This document shows positions 17,150 to 28,876 of a stretch of 64,000 nucleotides of DNA, one piece after another. Within the stretch, counting starts at the first letter, position 1; each line of letters opens with the position of its first letter. Location of the stretch: assembly GCA_963835165.1 (NCBI GenBank), contig CAWIGD010000070.1, positions 162,972 through 226,971 of the forward strand, read 5' to 3'. Below the pieces are notes generated by a model, which was given only the letters and a program-made list of their open reading frames with translations, made no database searches and was not told the DNA's origin. The stretch comes from VAZQ01 sp963835165 (GTDB lineage Bacteria; Pseudomonadota; Alphaproteobacteria; Rhizobiales; Xanthobacteraceae). The position numbers and the translations under genes were made by a program.

Positions 17150-17930
17150 GCTGCGTCGATACGCGAGCGAACTGGGTTGGCCCATCGGCATCAGCCTTGC
17201 CATGCTGGCACTCTGGGAATTCGCAGTCCGCGAGCTCGGGATTCGCAGCATTATTCTGCCGCCGCCATCGGAAATCGCGCAGGCGATCATCGCGCGGCAC
17301 GATCTCCTCCTGACCCATCTCTGGCCTTCGCTCTATCTGACCGTGGTCGGATTTGCACTGTCGGTTGTCGGGGGCGTGCTGGTGGCGGTGCTGATCACCT
17401 ATTCGACCATCATGCGAAAGGGGTTCTACCCCGTCATCATCGTCTCGCAGGTGATTCCCAAGATTTCGATCGCGCCCCTGTTCATCGTGTGGTTCGGGAC
17501 CGGCACGATGTCCGGCCTGCTGCTTGCTTTCCTGGTCGCGTTCTTTCCCATGACCATCAATGCGGCCATGGGCTTTCAGGCCGTCGATGAAGACATCCAC
17601 CGCATGGCACGCACGTTCATGGGCACACGCTGGCAGATCTTCTGGAAGATCCGAATGCCCAATGCGCTGCCCTACATCTTTGCCGGCATGAAGATATCGA
17701 TCACGCTGGCGATCATCGGTGTCATCGTGTCCGAGTTCGTAGCCTCGCAGGAGGGCATCGGCTATCTCATCAAACTCGCGGGCGGCTTGCTCGACACCCC
17801 CCTGATGATGGCCGCGATCACTGTGCTCAGCATCAGCGGTCTCGCCCTTTACGGCATGATCGCCGCCGCCGAAGGACGCGCGGTCTACTGGCAGACGCCA
17901 AACGACATCGGCGGCGCCGCAGGGGGCTAA
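17139..17930 (+). CDS. ABC importer permease (SsuC/TauC class)
   Basis: This 263-aa inner-membrane protein has about six hydrophobic segments. The first is ISLAMLALWEFAV, near residue 17. The cytoplasmic coupling loop of binding-protein-dependent permeases is at about 160-180, with ARTFMGTRWQIFWKIRMPNA matching the EAA-type consensus. The start overlaps the ATPase gene, so the two are translationally coupled. The C-terminal part (ASQEGIGYLI) is typical of nitrate/sulfonate/taurine systems. Substrate specificity resides in the binding protein. Confidence 0.92.
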   Translation: MAARLRRYASELGWPIGISLAMLALWEFAVRELGIRSIILPPPSEIAQAIIARHDLLLTHLWPSLYLTVVGFALSVVGGVLVAVLITYSTIMRKGFYPVIIVSQVIPKISIAPLFIVWFGTGTMSGLLLAFLVAFFPMTINAAMGFQAVDEDIHRMARTFMGTRWQIFWKIRMPNALPYIFAGMKISITLAIIGVIVSEFVASQEGIGYLIKLAGGLLDTPLMMAAITVLSISGLALYGMIAAAEGRAVYWQTPNDIGGAAGG

Positions 17931-18001
17931 TGGCGCGCGAGCCGGCGGTCGGATGTTCGTGATCTCGGAAATGAAAATGATCCAGACAGAGGAGAACTAA
18001 G

Positions 18002-19090
18002 ATGGCCCGGTTACATCGCCGTTCCTTTTTGATGCTGGCCGGAGCGACCGGCGCAGGCAGCGCGCTTGGTATCGCTGCGCCGGCGATCGTGCGCGCGGCA
18101 ACGCCGGTGAAGATGACGCTGCCATGGCTGCCGCTCGGCACGTTCAGCTACGCGTTCGTGGCCAAGAAGATGGGATTCTGGGAGAAGCGCGGCCTCGACG
18201 TCACCATCGATCGTGGCTTCGGCTCCGGCAAGGTCTGCGTGCCGGTCGATCAGGGCCAATACGATTTCGGCATTCTCGACCTCGCGGTCATGATGAACTG
18301 CGCGGGACGCGGGCTCGACTTGGTTGCGGTTGCCGGCATTTGGCCGCGCTCCCCGGTCGGCATCTTCTCGCTCAAGGAATACGGCATCACCAAGCCGAAG
18401 GATCTCGAAGGTCAGACCGTTGCCTTTGACGTCGGCAGCGGGGATTTCCAGTTGTGGCCCGCGTTCGTGAAAGCGACGGGCATCGATGACAGCAAGGTGA
18501 ACAAGGTCACGATGGATGCGGCTGCACTGATCAAGGTGCTGGTGGAGAAGCAGGTGAAGGCCGAAGGCAACTTCTTCGGCAGCATCGCGCCGAGCCTGTG
18601 GGCGCAAGGCCTGGAGATCAACTCGATCCTGTACGAAGATTACGGGATCAAGATGCTCAGCAACGTCGTGGCCTGCAAGCGCGGCACGATCGAAAAGCGC
18701 CCCGAACTATGCCAAGGCTTCGTCGACGGTCTCATGGACGGTCTCAAATACGTTTATCTGAACCCGGAAAAGTCGGTTCAGCTTCACCTCGAGAGCGTGA
18801 AGGAGTTCCAGGGCGGCAGTATCGCCAATCAGAAGGTGATCGAGTACGGCCAGGCCGTAAGCACGGCATTGGGCACGGTGCCTGCGTTCAAGAGCGACGG
18901 TCTGGGCTACATGGCGCCCGCGCTGGTGGAGCAGACGGCGCGCACCGTCGAGACCTACATGGGCGTGAAGAACCTGCCCAAGACCGATACGATGTTCACC
19001 AACAAGTTCGTCGGTTCGGCCAGGCTTACCGACGCGGAATGGAAGATCATCGACGAAAGATCTGCGAAGTATCTGCCGAAAGGCTCGTAG
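18002..19090 (+). CDS. ABC importer periplasmic substrate-binding protein (NMT1/SsuA-like), Tat signal
   Basis: This 362-aa secreted protein begins with HRRSFLMLAGATGAGSALG, a twin-arginine signal with an Ala-X-Ala-like cleavage near residue 30. The mature part has the NMT1/ThiY/SsuA layout: LPLGTFSYAFVAKKMGFWEKRGLDV near the N-terminus, then QGQYDFGILDLAVM, then GITKPKDLEGQTVAF. These receptors bind small anions or heterocycles such as sulfonates, pyrimidines and nitrate. A GAGGAG site sits 7 nt before the ATG. It follows the permease by 71 nt and completes a three-gene importer. The ligand is unknown; proximity suggests the substrate of the Mo-hydroxylases. Confidence 0.9.
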   Translation: MARLHRRSFLMLAGATGAGSALGIAAPAIVRAATPVKMTLPWLPLGTFSYAFVAKKMGFWEKRGLDVTIDRGFGSGKVCVPVDQGQYDFGILDLAVMMNCAGRGLDLVAVAGIWPRSPVGIFSLKEYGITKPKDLEGQTVAFDVGSGDFQLWPAFVKATGIDDSKVNKVTMDAAALIKVLVEKQVKAEGNFFGSIAPSLWAQGLEINSILYEDYGIKMLSNVVACKRGTIEKRPELCQGFVDGLMDGLKYVYLNPEKSVQLHLESVKEFQGGSIANQKVIEYGQAVSTALGTVPAFKSDGLGYMAPALVEQTARTVETYMGVKNLPKTDTMFTNKFVGSARLTDAEWKIIDERSAKYLPKGS

Positions 19091-19274
19091 CGCAGTGGGG
19101 TGAGTTACGCCCGCCAGCGATCCGCTCTCGCTCCCGGCCAGCGATCACGCCCCGCCCATCCGACAAGCGGACGGGGAATCGGCTGACCGATGATCACTCG
19201 CGTGACCACGGTCGGCACCATCTGCTGCCGGGCGCAGCGACCTCGACGAGGAGGACGCGCGGAGCAAGCTCAGC

Positions 19275-21260
19275 TCAGGGGCACGCGCCACGGCCCGCTG
19301 AATTCATGATTTGCGCGACACGCACGACCGCTTCGTGGGTCCTCAGCTCCTCCAGGGCAATCGGAAGCCGCTGCCGCCAGTTCGGATGTTCGTCGACCGT
19401 CCCCGGCAGATTGACCTGATCCGTTATTCCAAGCAGGTCCTCGAGCGATATCACCAACAGCCGACACGGCGTATCCGCCAGAAATTTCGCCACCGCCGGA
19501 AAGTCGGTCCCCTCGATACCGTGCTGCTGCAACGCTTGGTTTAGGGCGTGGAACGCGCCATGGCGCTGCTCGCTTGTCTCGCCGGGGTCCATGCCGAGCG
19601 CCTGCTTGACCGTCAAGTCGCGGTGGTCCCGCCAACCGGCAAAAGTCGAAACGTCATGCGTTCCGAAAGTCACCAGTGCGTTCTGGCGGTAGTTCTCGGG
19701 TGGGGCAAACGTCCCGTCCCAGCGGCGTTCGAACAGCATGACTTGATATGACCAGAGGCCCCAGTCGGCGAGCGTTTCGCGGAAATTGTCGGGAACGGTT
19801 CCGAGATCTTCCCCGATGACGATACACCGGTGCTCCACGCCGGCGAGCGCGACGACGGCCAGGAGTGCCTCGAAGGGAAAGCGAATGTAAGCCCCCTGGA
19901 TCGCCCGCATGCCATGGGGAATGATGTAGAGACGCTTCAATCCCAGGACATGATCGAGCCGGATTGCCCCAGCATAATGCATCGAGGCGCGCAGCATGCG
20001 GCAGAACGGATCAAACTGTCGATCTTCGAGGCCGACCGGATTGAACCCGGCCAAACCCCAATTCTGTCCCGCCGTATTGAGAATGTCCGGCGGCGCACCG
20101 ACGGCGGTTCCGGACAAGACGGCATCCTGGTCGCACCATGCGTCAAAACCGTCGTTGCGCACGCCGACGGCGACATCCAGATAAAGCCCAATCGGCAAAT
20201 TCCGCGCGCGAGCGCGGGCTCGACAAAGATCGAGTTGCTCGTGAGCGATCCATTGCACGAACTCGACAAAGCCGACATCCCTTGGCGCCTTCCGCCGCAG
20301 CCGCTTGATGGCCTTGTCATCGACTCTTCGCCATTCGTCCGGCCAATCCCACCAGGGCCCAATAAACGTCCTGCGCACCACCTCGAAGCACGCAAAGCGG
20401 GCGAGCGCGGAGCCACGCTGCTGCCTGAAATGATCGAAGGCCTCACGTCTTTCCGTGGTGCCATGCGCCCGAAACGTCTCATATGCGAGCTTGAGCGCGC
20501 GCGTCTTAACTTTGGCAACCCCGTGGTAGTCGACAATGCTATTATCCCGAAGCCGTTCGATCTCGTCTGCCAGCCCGACCGCGGCGGCCAATCCGGCAAA
20601 TTCCGGCACCGCTTCGACGTCGATATAAAGTGGATTGAGAAAGAGGCGGCTATTGGGAAAATATGGACTTGCCTCGTGTGCACGATCATCGAACAAAGCG
20701 TGCAGCGGGTTGAGGCCGATGCCAGATGCCCCGAGATCGGCAGCGAGGTCGACGAGGGCGAGCAGATCGGAAAAATCGCCGTGGCCCCAATTGCCGGACG
20801 ATCTGACCCCATAAAGCTGAACGGCGAGCGCCCACATCCGCTGGGGTGCTTTTTCACCACCCTGATAGGCACGATACGGGCAAACGACCAAGCATGCCGT
20901 GTCGGTCAAAGCACCTGCCGGCACTGCGGCCGTGACATGAAGGCGAAAGACCCCATGTGGCAGGCCTTGCGGCAGGTGGAGCACGGGCGAACTGCCCTCG
21001 CCGTGGGCTATGCTCTGGTCCGACCAGATTTCCCACCGAAGCGGCACGCCTTCGGGGATGGCCAGGTGGAGGACGCAACCATCCTGCCCGCGCACGACCA
21101 CCGTCCGGGGCAGCAGTTGGGTCGGCTCCCCTGCGCCCGTTGCGAGCGAATCAAGAAGTCTCGCCAGGACCTCCGGCTCCACCGATTGCAGATGCCCGAA
21201 CGCATCACGATATTCCGTTTCCAGGCCCCATCGGGCGGCACGCTCCAAGATATCGTTCAT
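19275..21260 (-). CDS. malQ: 4-alpha-glucanotransferase (amylomaltase)
   Basis: This 661-aa GH77 enzyme transfers glucan segments between malto-oligosaccharides. The catalytic nucleophile is in IRLDHVLGL, the acid/base in GEDLGTVPDNFRE and the third carboxylate in FGTHDVSTFAGW. The length fits proteobacterial MalQ, which has an extra N-terminal domain. The gene diverges from the glgE operon across 202 nt. It recycles the short glucans released by GlgX and supplies acceptors for glycogen turnover. Confidence 0.95.
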   Translation of the reverse strand: MNDILERAARWGLETEYRDAFGHLQSVEPEVLARLLDSLATGAGEPTQLLPRTVVVRGQDGCVLHLAIPEGVPLRWEIWSDQSIAHGEGSSPVLHLPQGLPHGVFRLHVTAAVPAGALTDTACLVVCPYRAYQGGEKAPQRMWALAVQLYGVRSSGNWGHGDFSDLLALVDLAADLGASGIGLNPLHALFDDRAHEASPYFPNSRLFLNPLYIDVEAVPEFAGLAAAVGLADEIERLRDNSIVDYHGVAKVKTRALKLAYETFRAHGTTERREAFDHFRQQRGSALARFACFEVVRRTFIGPWWDWPDEWRRVDDKAIKRLRRKAPRDVGFVEFVQWIAHEQLDLCRARARARNLPIGLYLDVAVGVRNDGFDAWCDQDAVLSGTAVGAPPDILNTAGQNWGLAGFNPVGLEDRQFDPFCRMLRASMHYAGAIRLDHVLGLKRLYIIPHGMRAIQGAYIRFPFEALLAVVALAGVEHRCIVIGEDLGTVPDNFRETLADWGLWSYQVMLFERRWDGTFAPPENYRQNALVTFGTHDVSTFAGWRDHRDLTVKQALGMDPGETSEQRHGAFHALNQALQQHGIEGTDFPAVAKFLADTPCRLLVISLEDLLGITDQVNLPGTVDEHPNWRQRLPIALEELRTHEAVVRVAQIMNSAGRGACP

Positions 21261-21462
21261 GATCGGCGCGCTCTACGGGGGAATTTAGCGGCAGCTGTGA
21301 GGCATAAAGAGGTAGCATTTTCCCCACAATCGGCCGACCGGCAACCTGGCCAATACGCCTTGGTTCCGCCCCCTGAGCCCGAGGGAAACTCGGAACCAAA
21401 GCGGGGACCTGTCGGTTCCACTAGCTGCCCTCCTGCCGTCCGGGTGGGCTGACGGGACGGCA

Positions 21463-23427
21463 ATGCACGATCGAGACGTGACAGCGAACGTGAGTATCCC
21501 TTCCATCGGCGACCTTTCCGGTCGTCGCATCTACATCGAGGACATTTATCCGCTCGTCGATGCCGGCCGGTTTCCGATCAAGCGAATTGCCGGTGAGACG
21601 GTAGAGGTGTGGGCAGACATCTTTCGGGACGGTCATGCTGTTCTTGCCGCAGAGTTGTTGTGGCGGTCCGAAGCCGCGAACAAATGGTCTCGTGTTCCCA
21701 TGCTTTCGCGGCCGAACGACCGCTGGTCTGCAAGCTTTACGCCGGCGAAGCCTGGCCGATACGTTTACGCCATCGAAGCCTGGACCGACGAGTTCGCGAC
21801 CTGGCGACGTGACTTTATTGCAAAACGAGAGGCCGGGATGGACGTGGCGCTCGAAATCGCCGAGGGTCGCAATATCCTGATGTCTTTGAAGTCGCGCAAT
21901 GCCGCTCAGGCCCGCCTCATTCGCGAGGTCTGCCGGGAATCGACCGATCCCTTGGCGCTGCTATCGGACGAGCTTGCCGCGGCGGCCGGCAAGGGCACGC
22001 AGTCCGACCTGAGCCGGAGTCCGAACTACCCGTTGCTGGCGGATCGACCGATTGCACGCGCCGGAGCGTGGTACGAGATGATGCCCCGCAGCCAATCGCC
22101 AACAGCCGACCGCCACGGCACATTCGACGACTGCATCAATCGGCTGCCCGACATCGCCGCGATGGGTTTCGATGTCCTCTATTTGACCCCTATCCACCCC
22201 ATCGGCCGTATCAATCGGAAAGGTCGCAACAATTCATTGACGTCCGGGCCGGAGGATCCCGGGAGCCCCTATGCAATCGGATCGGCTGAAGGCGGACATG
22301 ACGCGATCCACCCCCAGCTTGGCACCCTCGATGACTTCCGCAGGATGGTCGCGGCCTGCGCCGAGCACGGAATGGAAATCGCCCTCGATTTCGCCGTGCA
22401 GTGCTCCCCCGACCATCCGTGGCTCGCGCAACACCCGGAATGGTTCAAGCGCCGGCCCGACGGCTCAATCCAATACGCAGAGAACCCCCCGAAAAAATAC
22501 GAGGATATTGTCAACCCGGATTTCTATGGCGCCAACCGAGAGGGCCTGTGGGAGACGTTGCGCGACGTGGTCCTATTCTGGGTTCGCCAGGGCGTCCGGA
22601 TCTTTCGGGTCGACAATCCACACACCAAGCCGTTTCCGTTCTGGGAATGGTTGATCCGGGAAGTACAGTCGGTCGATGCTGACGTCATCTTCCTATCGGA
22701 AGCCTTTACCCGTCCGAAGGTCATGAAAGCGCTCGCCAAGCTCGGTTTTTCCCAGTCCTACACCTATTTCACCTGGCGCACGGGCAAGGAAGAGTTGCAA
22801 GCTTACCTGAGTGAAATCACCGACTACCCGGAGCGCGAGTACTTCCGTCCGAATTTTTTCGTCAACACACCGGACATTCTGCCTGTGCATCTGCAGACCG
22901 GAGAACCCTGGATCTTCAAGGCGCGCCTCGCGCTGGCTGCCACACTCTCGAGCAGCTACGGCATCTACAACGGATTCGAGCTGCTCGAACATGAACCGAT
23001 ACCCGGCAAGGAGGAATATCTCCACTCCGAGAAATACGAGCTGAAGGTGCGGGACTGGGATCAGCCCGGCAACATCAAGAACTACATCCGTCAGCTCAAC
23101 CGGATACGAAAAAGCAATCCGGCCCTGCTACAGACCAGCGACCTGCGCTTCGCGCAAATAGACGACGCCGAAGTGATCGGATTTGTCAAAGAATCGGTAG
23201 CGCGCGATAATGCGGTCGCTGCGGCGGTGGCGCTGACAAAAGCCGGACCTCGGGAATTCTGGTTTCATTTCGGCGAGCTCGAGATCGGCCCGCCGGACGA
23301 TCGGCGTCGCGTCAGATCGATCGAAAATCTGGTCACCGGCGAGCGGCATATGCTCGAATGGGGCGGCGTCCGGTTGCGTATCGATCAGGACCAGGACCCC
23401 GCCCTGCTGTTTCGCTGCATCGCGTGA
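21463..23427 (+). CDS. glgE: Alpha-1,4-glucan:maltose-1-phosphate maltosyltransferase
   Basis: This 654-aa GH13 enzyme extends alpha-1,4-glucan with maltose-1-phosphate. An N-terminal beta-sandwich domain (IEDIYPLVDAGRFPIKR) precedes the barrel. The nucleophile lies in FRVDNPHTKPFPFWEWL, the acid in IFLSEAFTRP and the third carboxylate in VNTPDILPVHLQ, all characteristic of GlgE rather than other GH13 enzymes. It is the first gene of the operon glgE-treS/mak-glgB-glgX-treY and is 10 nt from the next. The ATG at 21463 gives the longest product; a GTG at 21478 is possible. It receives substrate directly from the maltokinase domain encoded next. Confidence 0.95.
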   Translation: MHDRDVTANVSIPSIGDLSGRRIYIEDIYPLVDAGRFPIKRIAGETVEVWADIFRDGHAVLAAELLWRSEAANKWSRVPMLSRPNDRWSASFTPAKPGRYVYAIEAWTDEFATWRRDFIAKREAGMDVALEIAEGRNILMSLKSRNAAQARLIREVCRESTDPLALLSDELAAAAGKGTQSDLSRSPNYPLLADRPIARAGAWYEMMPRSQSPTADRHGTFDDCINRLPDIAAMGFDVLYLTPIHPIGRINRKGRNNSLTSGPEDPGSPYAIGSAEGGHDAIHPQLGTLDDFRRMVAACAEHGMEIALDFAVQCSPDHPWLAQHPEWFKRRPDGSIQYAENPPKKYEDIVNPDFYGANREGLWETLRDVVLFWVRQGVRIFRVDNPHTKPFPFWEWLIREVQSVDADVIFLSEAFTRPKVMKALAKLGFSQSYTYFTWRTGKEELQAYLSEITDYPEREYFRPNFFVNTPDILPVHLQTGEPWIFKARLALAATLSSSYGIYNGFELLEHEPIPGKEEYLHSEKYELKVRDWDQPGNIKNYIRQLNRIRKSNPALLQTSDLRFAQIDDAEVIGFVKESVARDNAVAAAVALTKAGPREFWFHFGELEIGPPDDRRRVRSIENLVTGERHMLEWGGVRLRIDQDQDPALLFRCIA

Positions 23428-23437
23428 AGGCCGTATC

Positions 23438-26400
23438 GTGAACTTCGTGCCCGAAATCAAAGTCGAAGGACAAGTCGAGAGCGACGAGCTCTGGTTCAAA
23501 GACGCGATCATCTATCAGCTTCATGTCAAGGCATTTGCCGACAGCAACAGCGACGGTGTCGGAGATTTCGCCGGGCTGACCAGCAAACTGGACTATCTGG
23601 AAGATCTCGGTGTCACCGCCCTCTGGCTGCTGCCTTTCTATCCGTCTCCGGGGCGCGACGACGGCTATGACATTTCAGACTACCGTCATATCAATCCCGA
23701 CTTCGGCACGATGCAGGATTTTCGTCGCTTCATGCAGGAGGCCAAGCGGCGAAAGTTGCGGGTGATCACCGAGCTCGTCATCAACCACACGTCGGATCAG
23801 CATCCCTGGTTCCAGCGCGCGCGCCGAGGGCGGCCGTCGTCCGATGCGCGCAATTGGTATGTGTGGAGCGACACCGATCATCGGTTCGCCGAAACGCGCA
23901 TCATCTTCAGCGATACCGAGAAATCAAATTGGACCTGGGACCAGGAGGCGCAAGCCTACTACTGGCATCGCTTCTTTTCTCATCAGCCGGATCTCAATTT
24001 TGACAATCCGCGCGTGCTCTTGGCCATGGTCCAGATCATGCGGCGATGGCTTGATCTCGGCGTCGACGGCTTTCGTTTGGACGCAATTCCGTATCTGTGC
24101 GAGCGCGAAGGAACCAACAACGAAAATCTGCCGGAAACCCACGCCATCATCAAGAAGATCAGAGCCGAGCTGGACGCCTATTCGCCCGGCAAGGTGCTTC
24201 TCGCCGAGGCAAACCAATGGCCGGAAGACGTCAACGCCTATTTTGGCGAAGGCGACGAATGCCACATGGCGTACCACTTCCCGCTGATGCCGCGCATCTA
24301 CATGGCGATCGCCCAGGAAGATCGGTTTCCGATCGCGGACATCCTGCGGCAAACGCCGGACATACCCGCCAACTGCCAGTGGGCTCTGTTCTTGCGCAAC
24401 CACGATGAGCTCACGCTCGAGATGGTGACCGATGTCGAACGCGACTACCTCTGGTCGACCTATGCGACCGACCCGCGCGCCCGCATCAACCTCGGGATCA
24501 GACGCCGCCTGGCTTCCTTGATGGACAACGACCGGCGGAAGATCGAGCTCATGAACTCGCTTCTGATGTCGTTTCCCGGCACGCCGATCATCTACTATGG
24601 CGACGAGATCGGAATGGGCGACAATATCTACCTCGGTGATCGCAATGGCGTGCGCACACCGATGCAGTGGACGCCCGACCGCAACGGCGGATTCTCCCGT
24701 TGCGACCCGGCACGGCTCTATCTGCCGATGATCATGGATCCCGTCTACGGCTATGAGGCGGTCAATGTCGAAGCCCAATCCCGCAGCTTGGCCTCTCTGC
24801 TGAGCTGGACCAAGCGCCTGATATCCGTCCGCAAGTCGAGCAAGGTGTTCGGCCGCGGATCGCTGAGCTTCATCCGCCCGGCGAACCGCTCGGTGCTCGT
24901 TTATGTTCGGCAGTATCAGGGTGAGGTCGTGCTCTGCGTCGCCAACCTGTCGCGGTCGGCGCAGGCCGCCGAGATCGACCTGTCGCCCTGGCGGGGACGC
25001 ATCCCGTTCGAATTGCTTGGGCGCACGAACTTCCCGCCGGTCGGCGATGGTCCCTATCTCATCACGCTTGCGCCCTACGGGTTCTTTTGGCTCCTGCTCT
25101 GTGAACGAGACGCCTCGAAGGCAGAAGTCTCGACCACGCCGGCGGAATTCGAGACGCTCGTCCTCACCCAGGGATGGAGTTCCTTGGCGCAAGGCCAGTC
25201 CAGATCCGTGCTGGAACGCGACGTGCTTCCGGCATTTCTGGCCAGCAAGCGCTGGTTCGCGGAACGGGGAAACCTGGCGACGAGCGCGCGAATTTCATCG
25301 ACTATCCCGCTCGTGCTCTCCGACCCGGGACTTGGGCTGGCGATTATCGAGACCAAAGGCAGCCACGCTCCGGCGAACTACCTGCTGCCGTTGACCATCA
25401 GTTGGACCCGGCTGGACCGTGGGCGTTACAACCCGAACGCGCTCGCCGCCGTCCGCCGCGGGTCGCGGGAGGGCACCCTGCTCGATGCCACGGCGGATCC
25501 GAACTTCATTGCGTTTCTGCTGGAGAAGCTGCGCGCCTCGGCAACGATTGAAACCGATCAAGGTCGCATCGAGTTCAAGCCGACGTCCGGGCTTCCGAAG
25601 AATGGCCAGACGGCAACGAACGACGTCCATGCCGTCGACACCGAGCAGTCGAACACCACCGTTGTCGTGGAAACCGATTGTGTCGTGAAACTCTTTCGCC
25701 GCCTCGAGCCGGGCGTGAATCCCGAAATCGAGGTCGGACGCTTCCTCACCGAAATGGTTCAGTTCCCGCACGCCCCGCCCCTCCTTGGCTCAGTTGAGCT
25801 CATGGCGAACGGCGCTCCCAGCGCCATCGCCGTGGTGCACGGTTTCGTGCAGAACCAGGGTGATGCCTGGACGGTCACCGGCGCGTATCTCGATCGCTTT
25901 GTCGAAGAGCAACGGCTGCTCACGGCCGAAGCAGCGGGAGAAAGCGATGAACAGGCGGCCTATCTTCGGCGCGCGCAACACGTGGGACGACGTGTGGCCG
26001 AGTTACAACTCGCGCTCGCGAGCCGGGATGACTTGCCCGATTTTGCCCCCGAACCGATCACCGCTGATGACGTCAAAACCTGGACCGAGAGCGTCTTGCA
26101 ACGCGCTGAGCGCACGCTGGATGAATTGGCCGATCGGAGGTCGGACCTGACGGAGAATGACCGGCAACTCGCTGATGCACTGTTGTCCTACCGAGCGTCA
26201 CTGCCGACGCGATTGCGCGAGCTGCTGCCAGACAATATCGACGCCGTGAAGATTCGCCATCACGGCGATTTCCACCTTGGACAGATGCTGATCGTCAAGG
26301 ATGACGTGGTCATCATCGATTTTGAGGGAGAACCGCGTCGCAGCATCGAGGATCGACGTCGCAAGGCGCCTGCGGCGCGCGACGTCGCCGGACTCATCCG

Positions 26401-26718
26401 TTCGATCGATTATTCCGCAATCGCTGCGCTCGAACGCGCGCTCAAATCTGCCCCGGATGAATATGGAAAGATCGCACGTGCGCTCGATGGCTGGCGTGAA
26501 TTGTCCGTCTCCGCATTTCTCACCGCTTACCGGCAATCTTTGAGCGATCCGAGGCTCTGGCCGCAGTCCTTGAATTCGGCGGATCGTCTGCTCGACTTCT
26601 TCCTACTGGAGAAGGCGTTCTACGAGATCGAATACGAACTGGCGCATCGGCCAGATTGGCTGAGGGTGCCCTTGGCCGGCACTTGGCGCATCCTTTCGCG
26701 TGGGGAGCGCCCGGACGA

Positions 26719-26722
<4 letters not shown>
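23438..26722 (+). CDS. treS: Trehalose synthase-maltokinase fusion
   Basis: This 1094-aa two-domain protein first interconverts trehalose and maltose, then phosphorylates maltose with ATP. Residues ~18-560 are the GH13 TreS part, with nucleophile GFRLDAIPYL, acid LLAEANQWPEDV and LRNHDELTLE. Residues ~600-1090 are the maltokinase, a kinase-like fold with HHGDFHLGQ (catalytic region) and IDFEGEP (metal-binding region). The fusion is common in proteobacterial GlgE pathways and channels maltose to maltose-1-phosphate. The GTG start at 23438 follows AAGG. The stop overlaps the glgB ATG (ATGA). Confidence 0.95.
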
Positions 26723-28875
<2,153 letters not shown>

Positions 28876-28876
28876 C

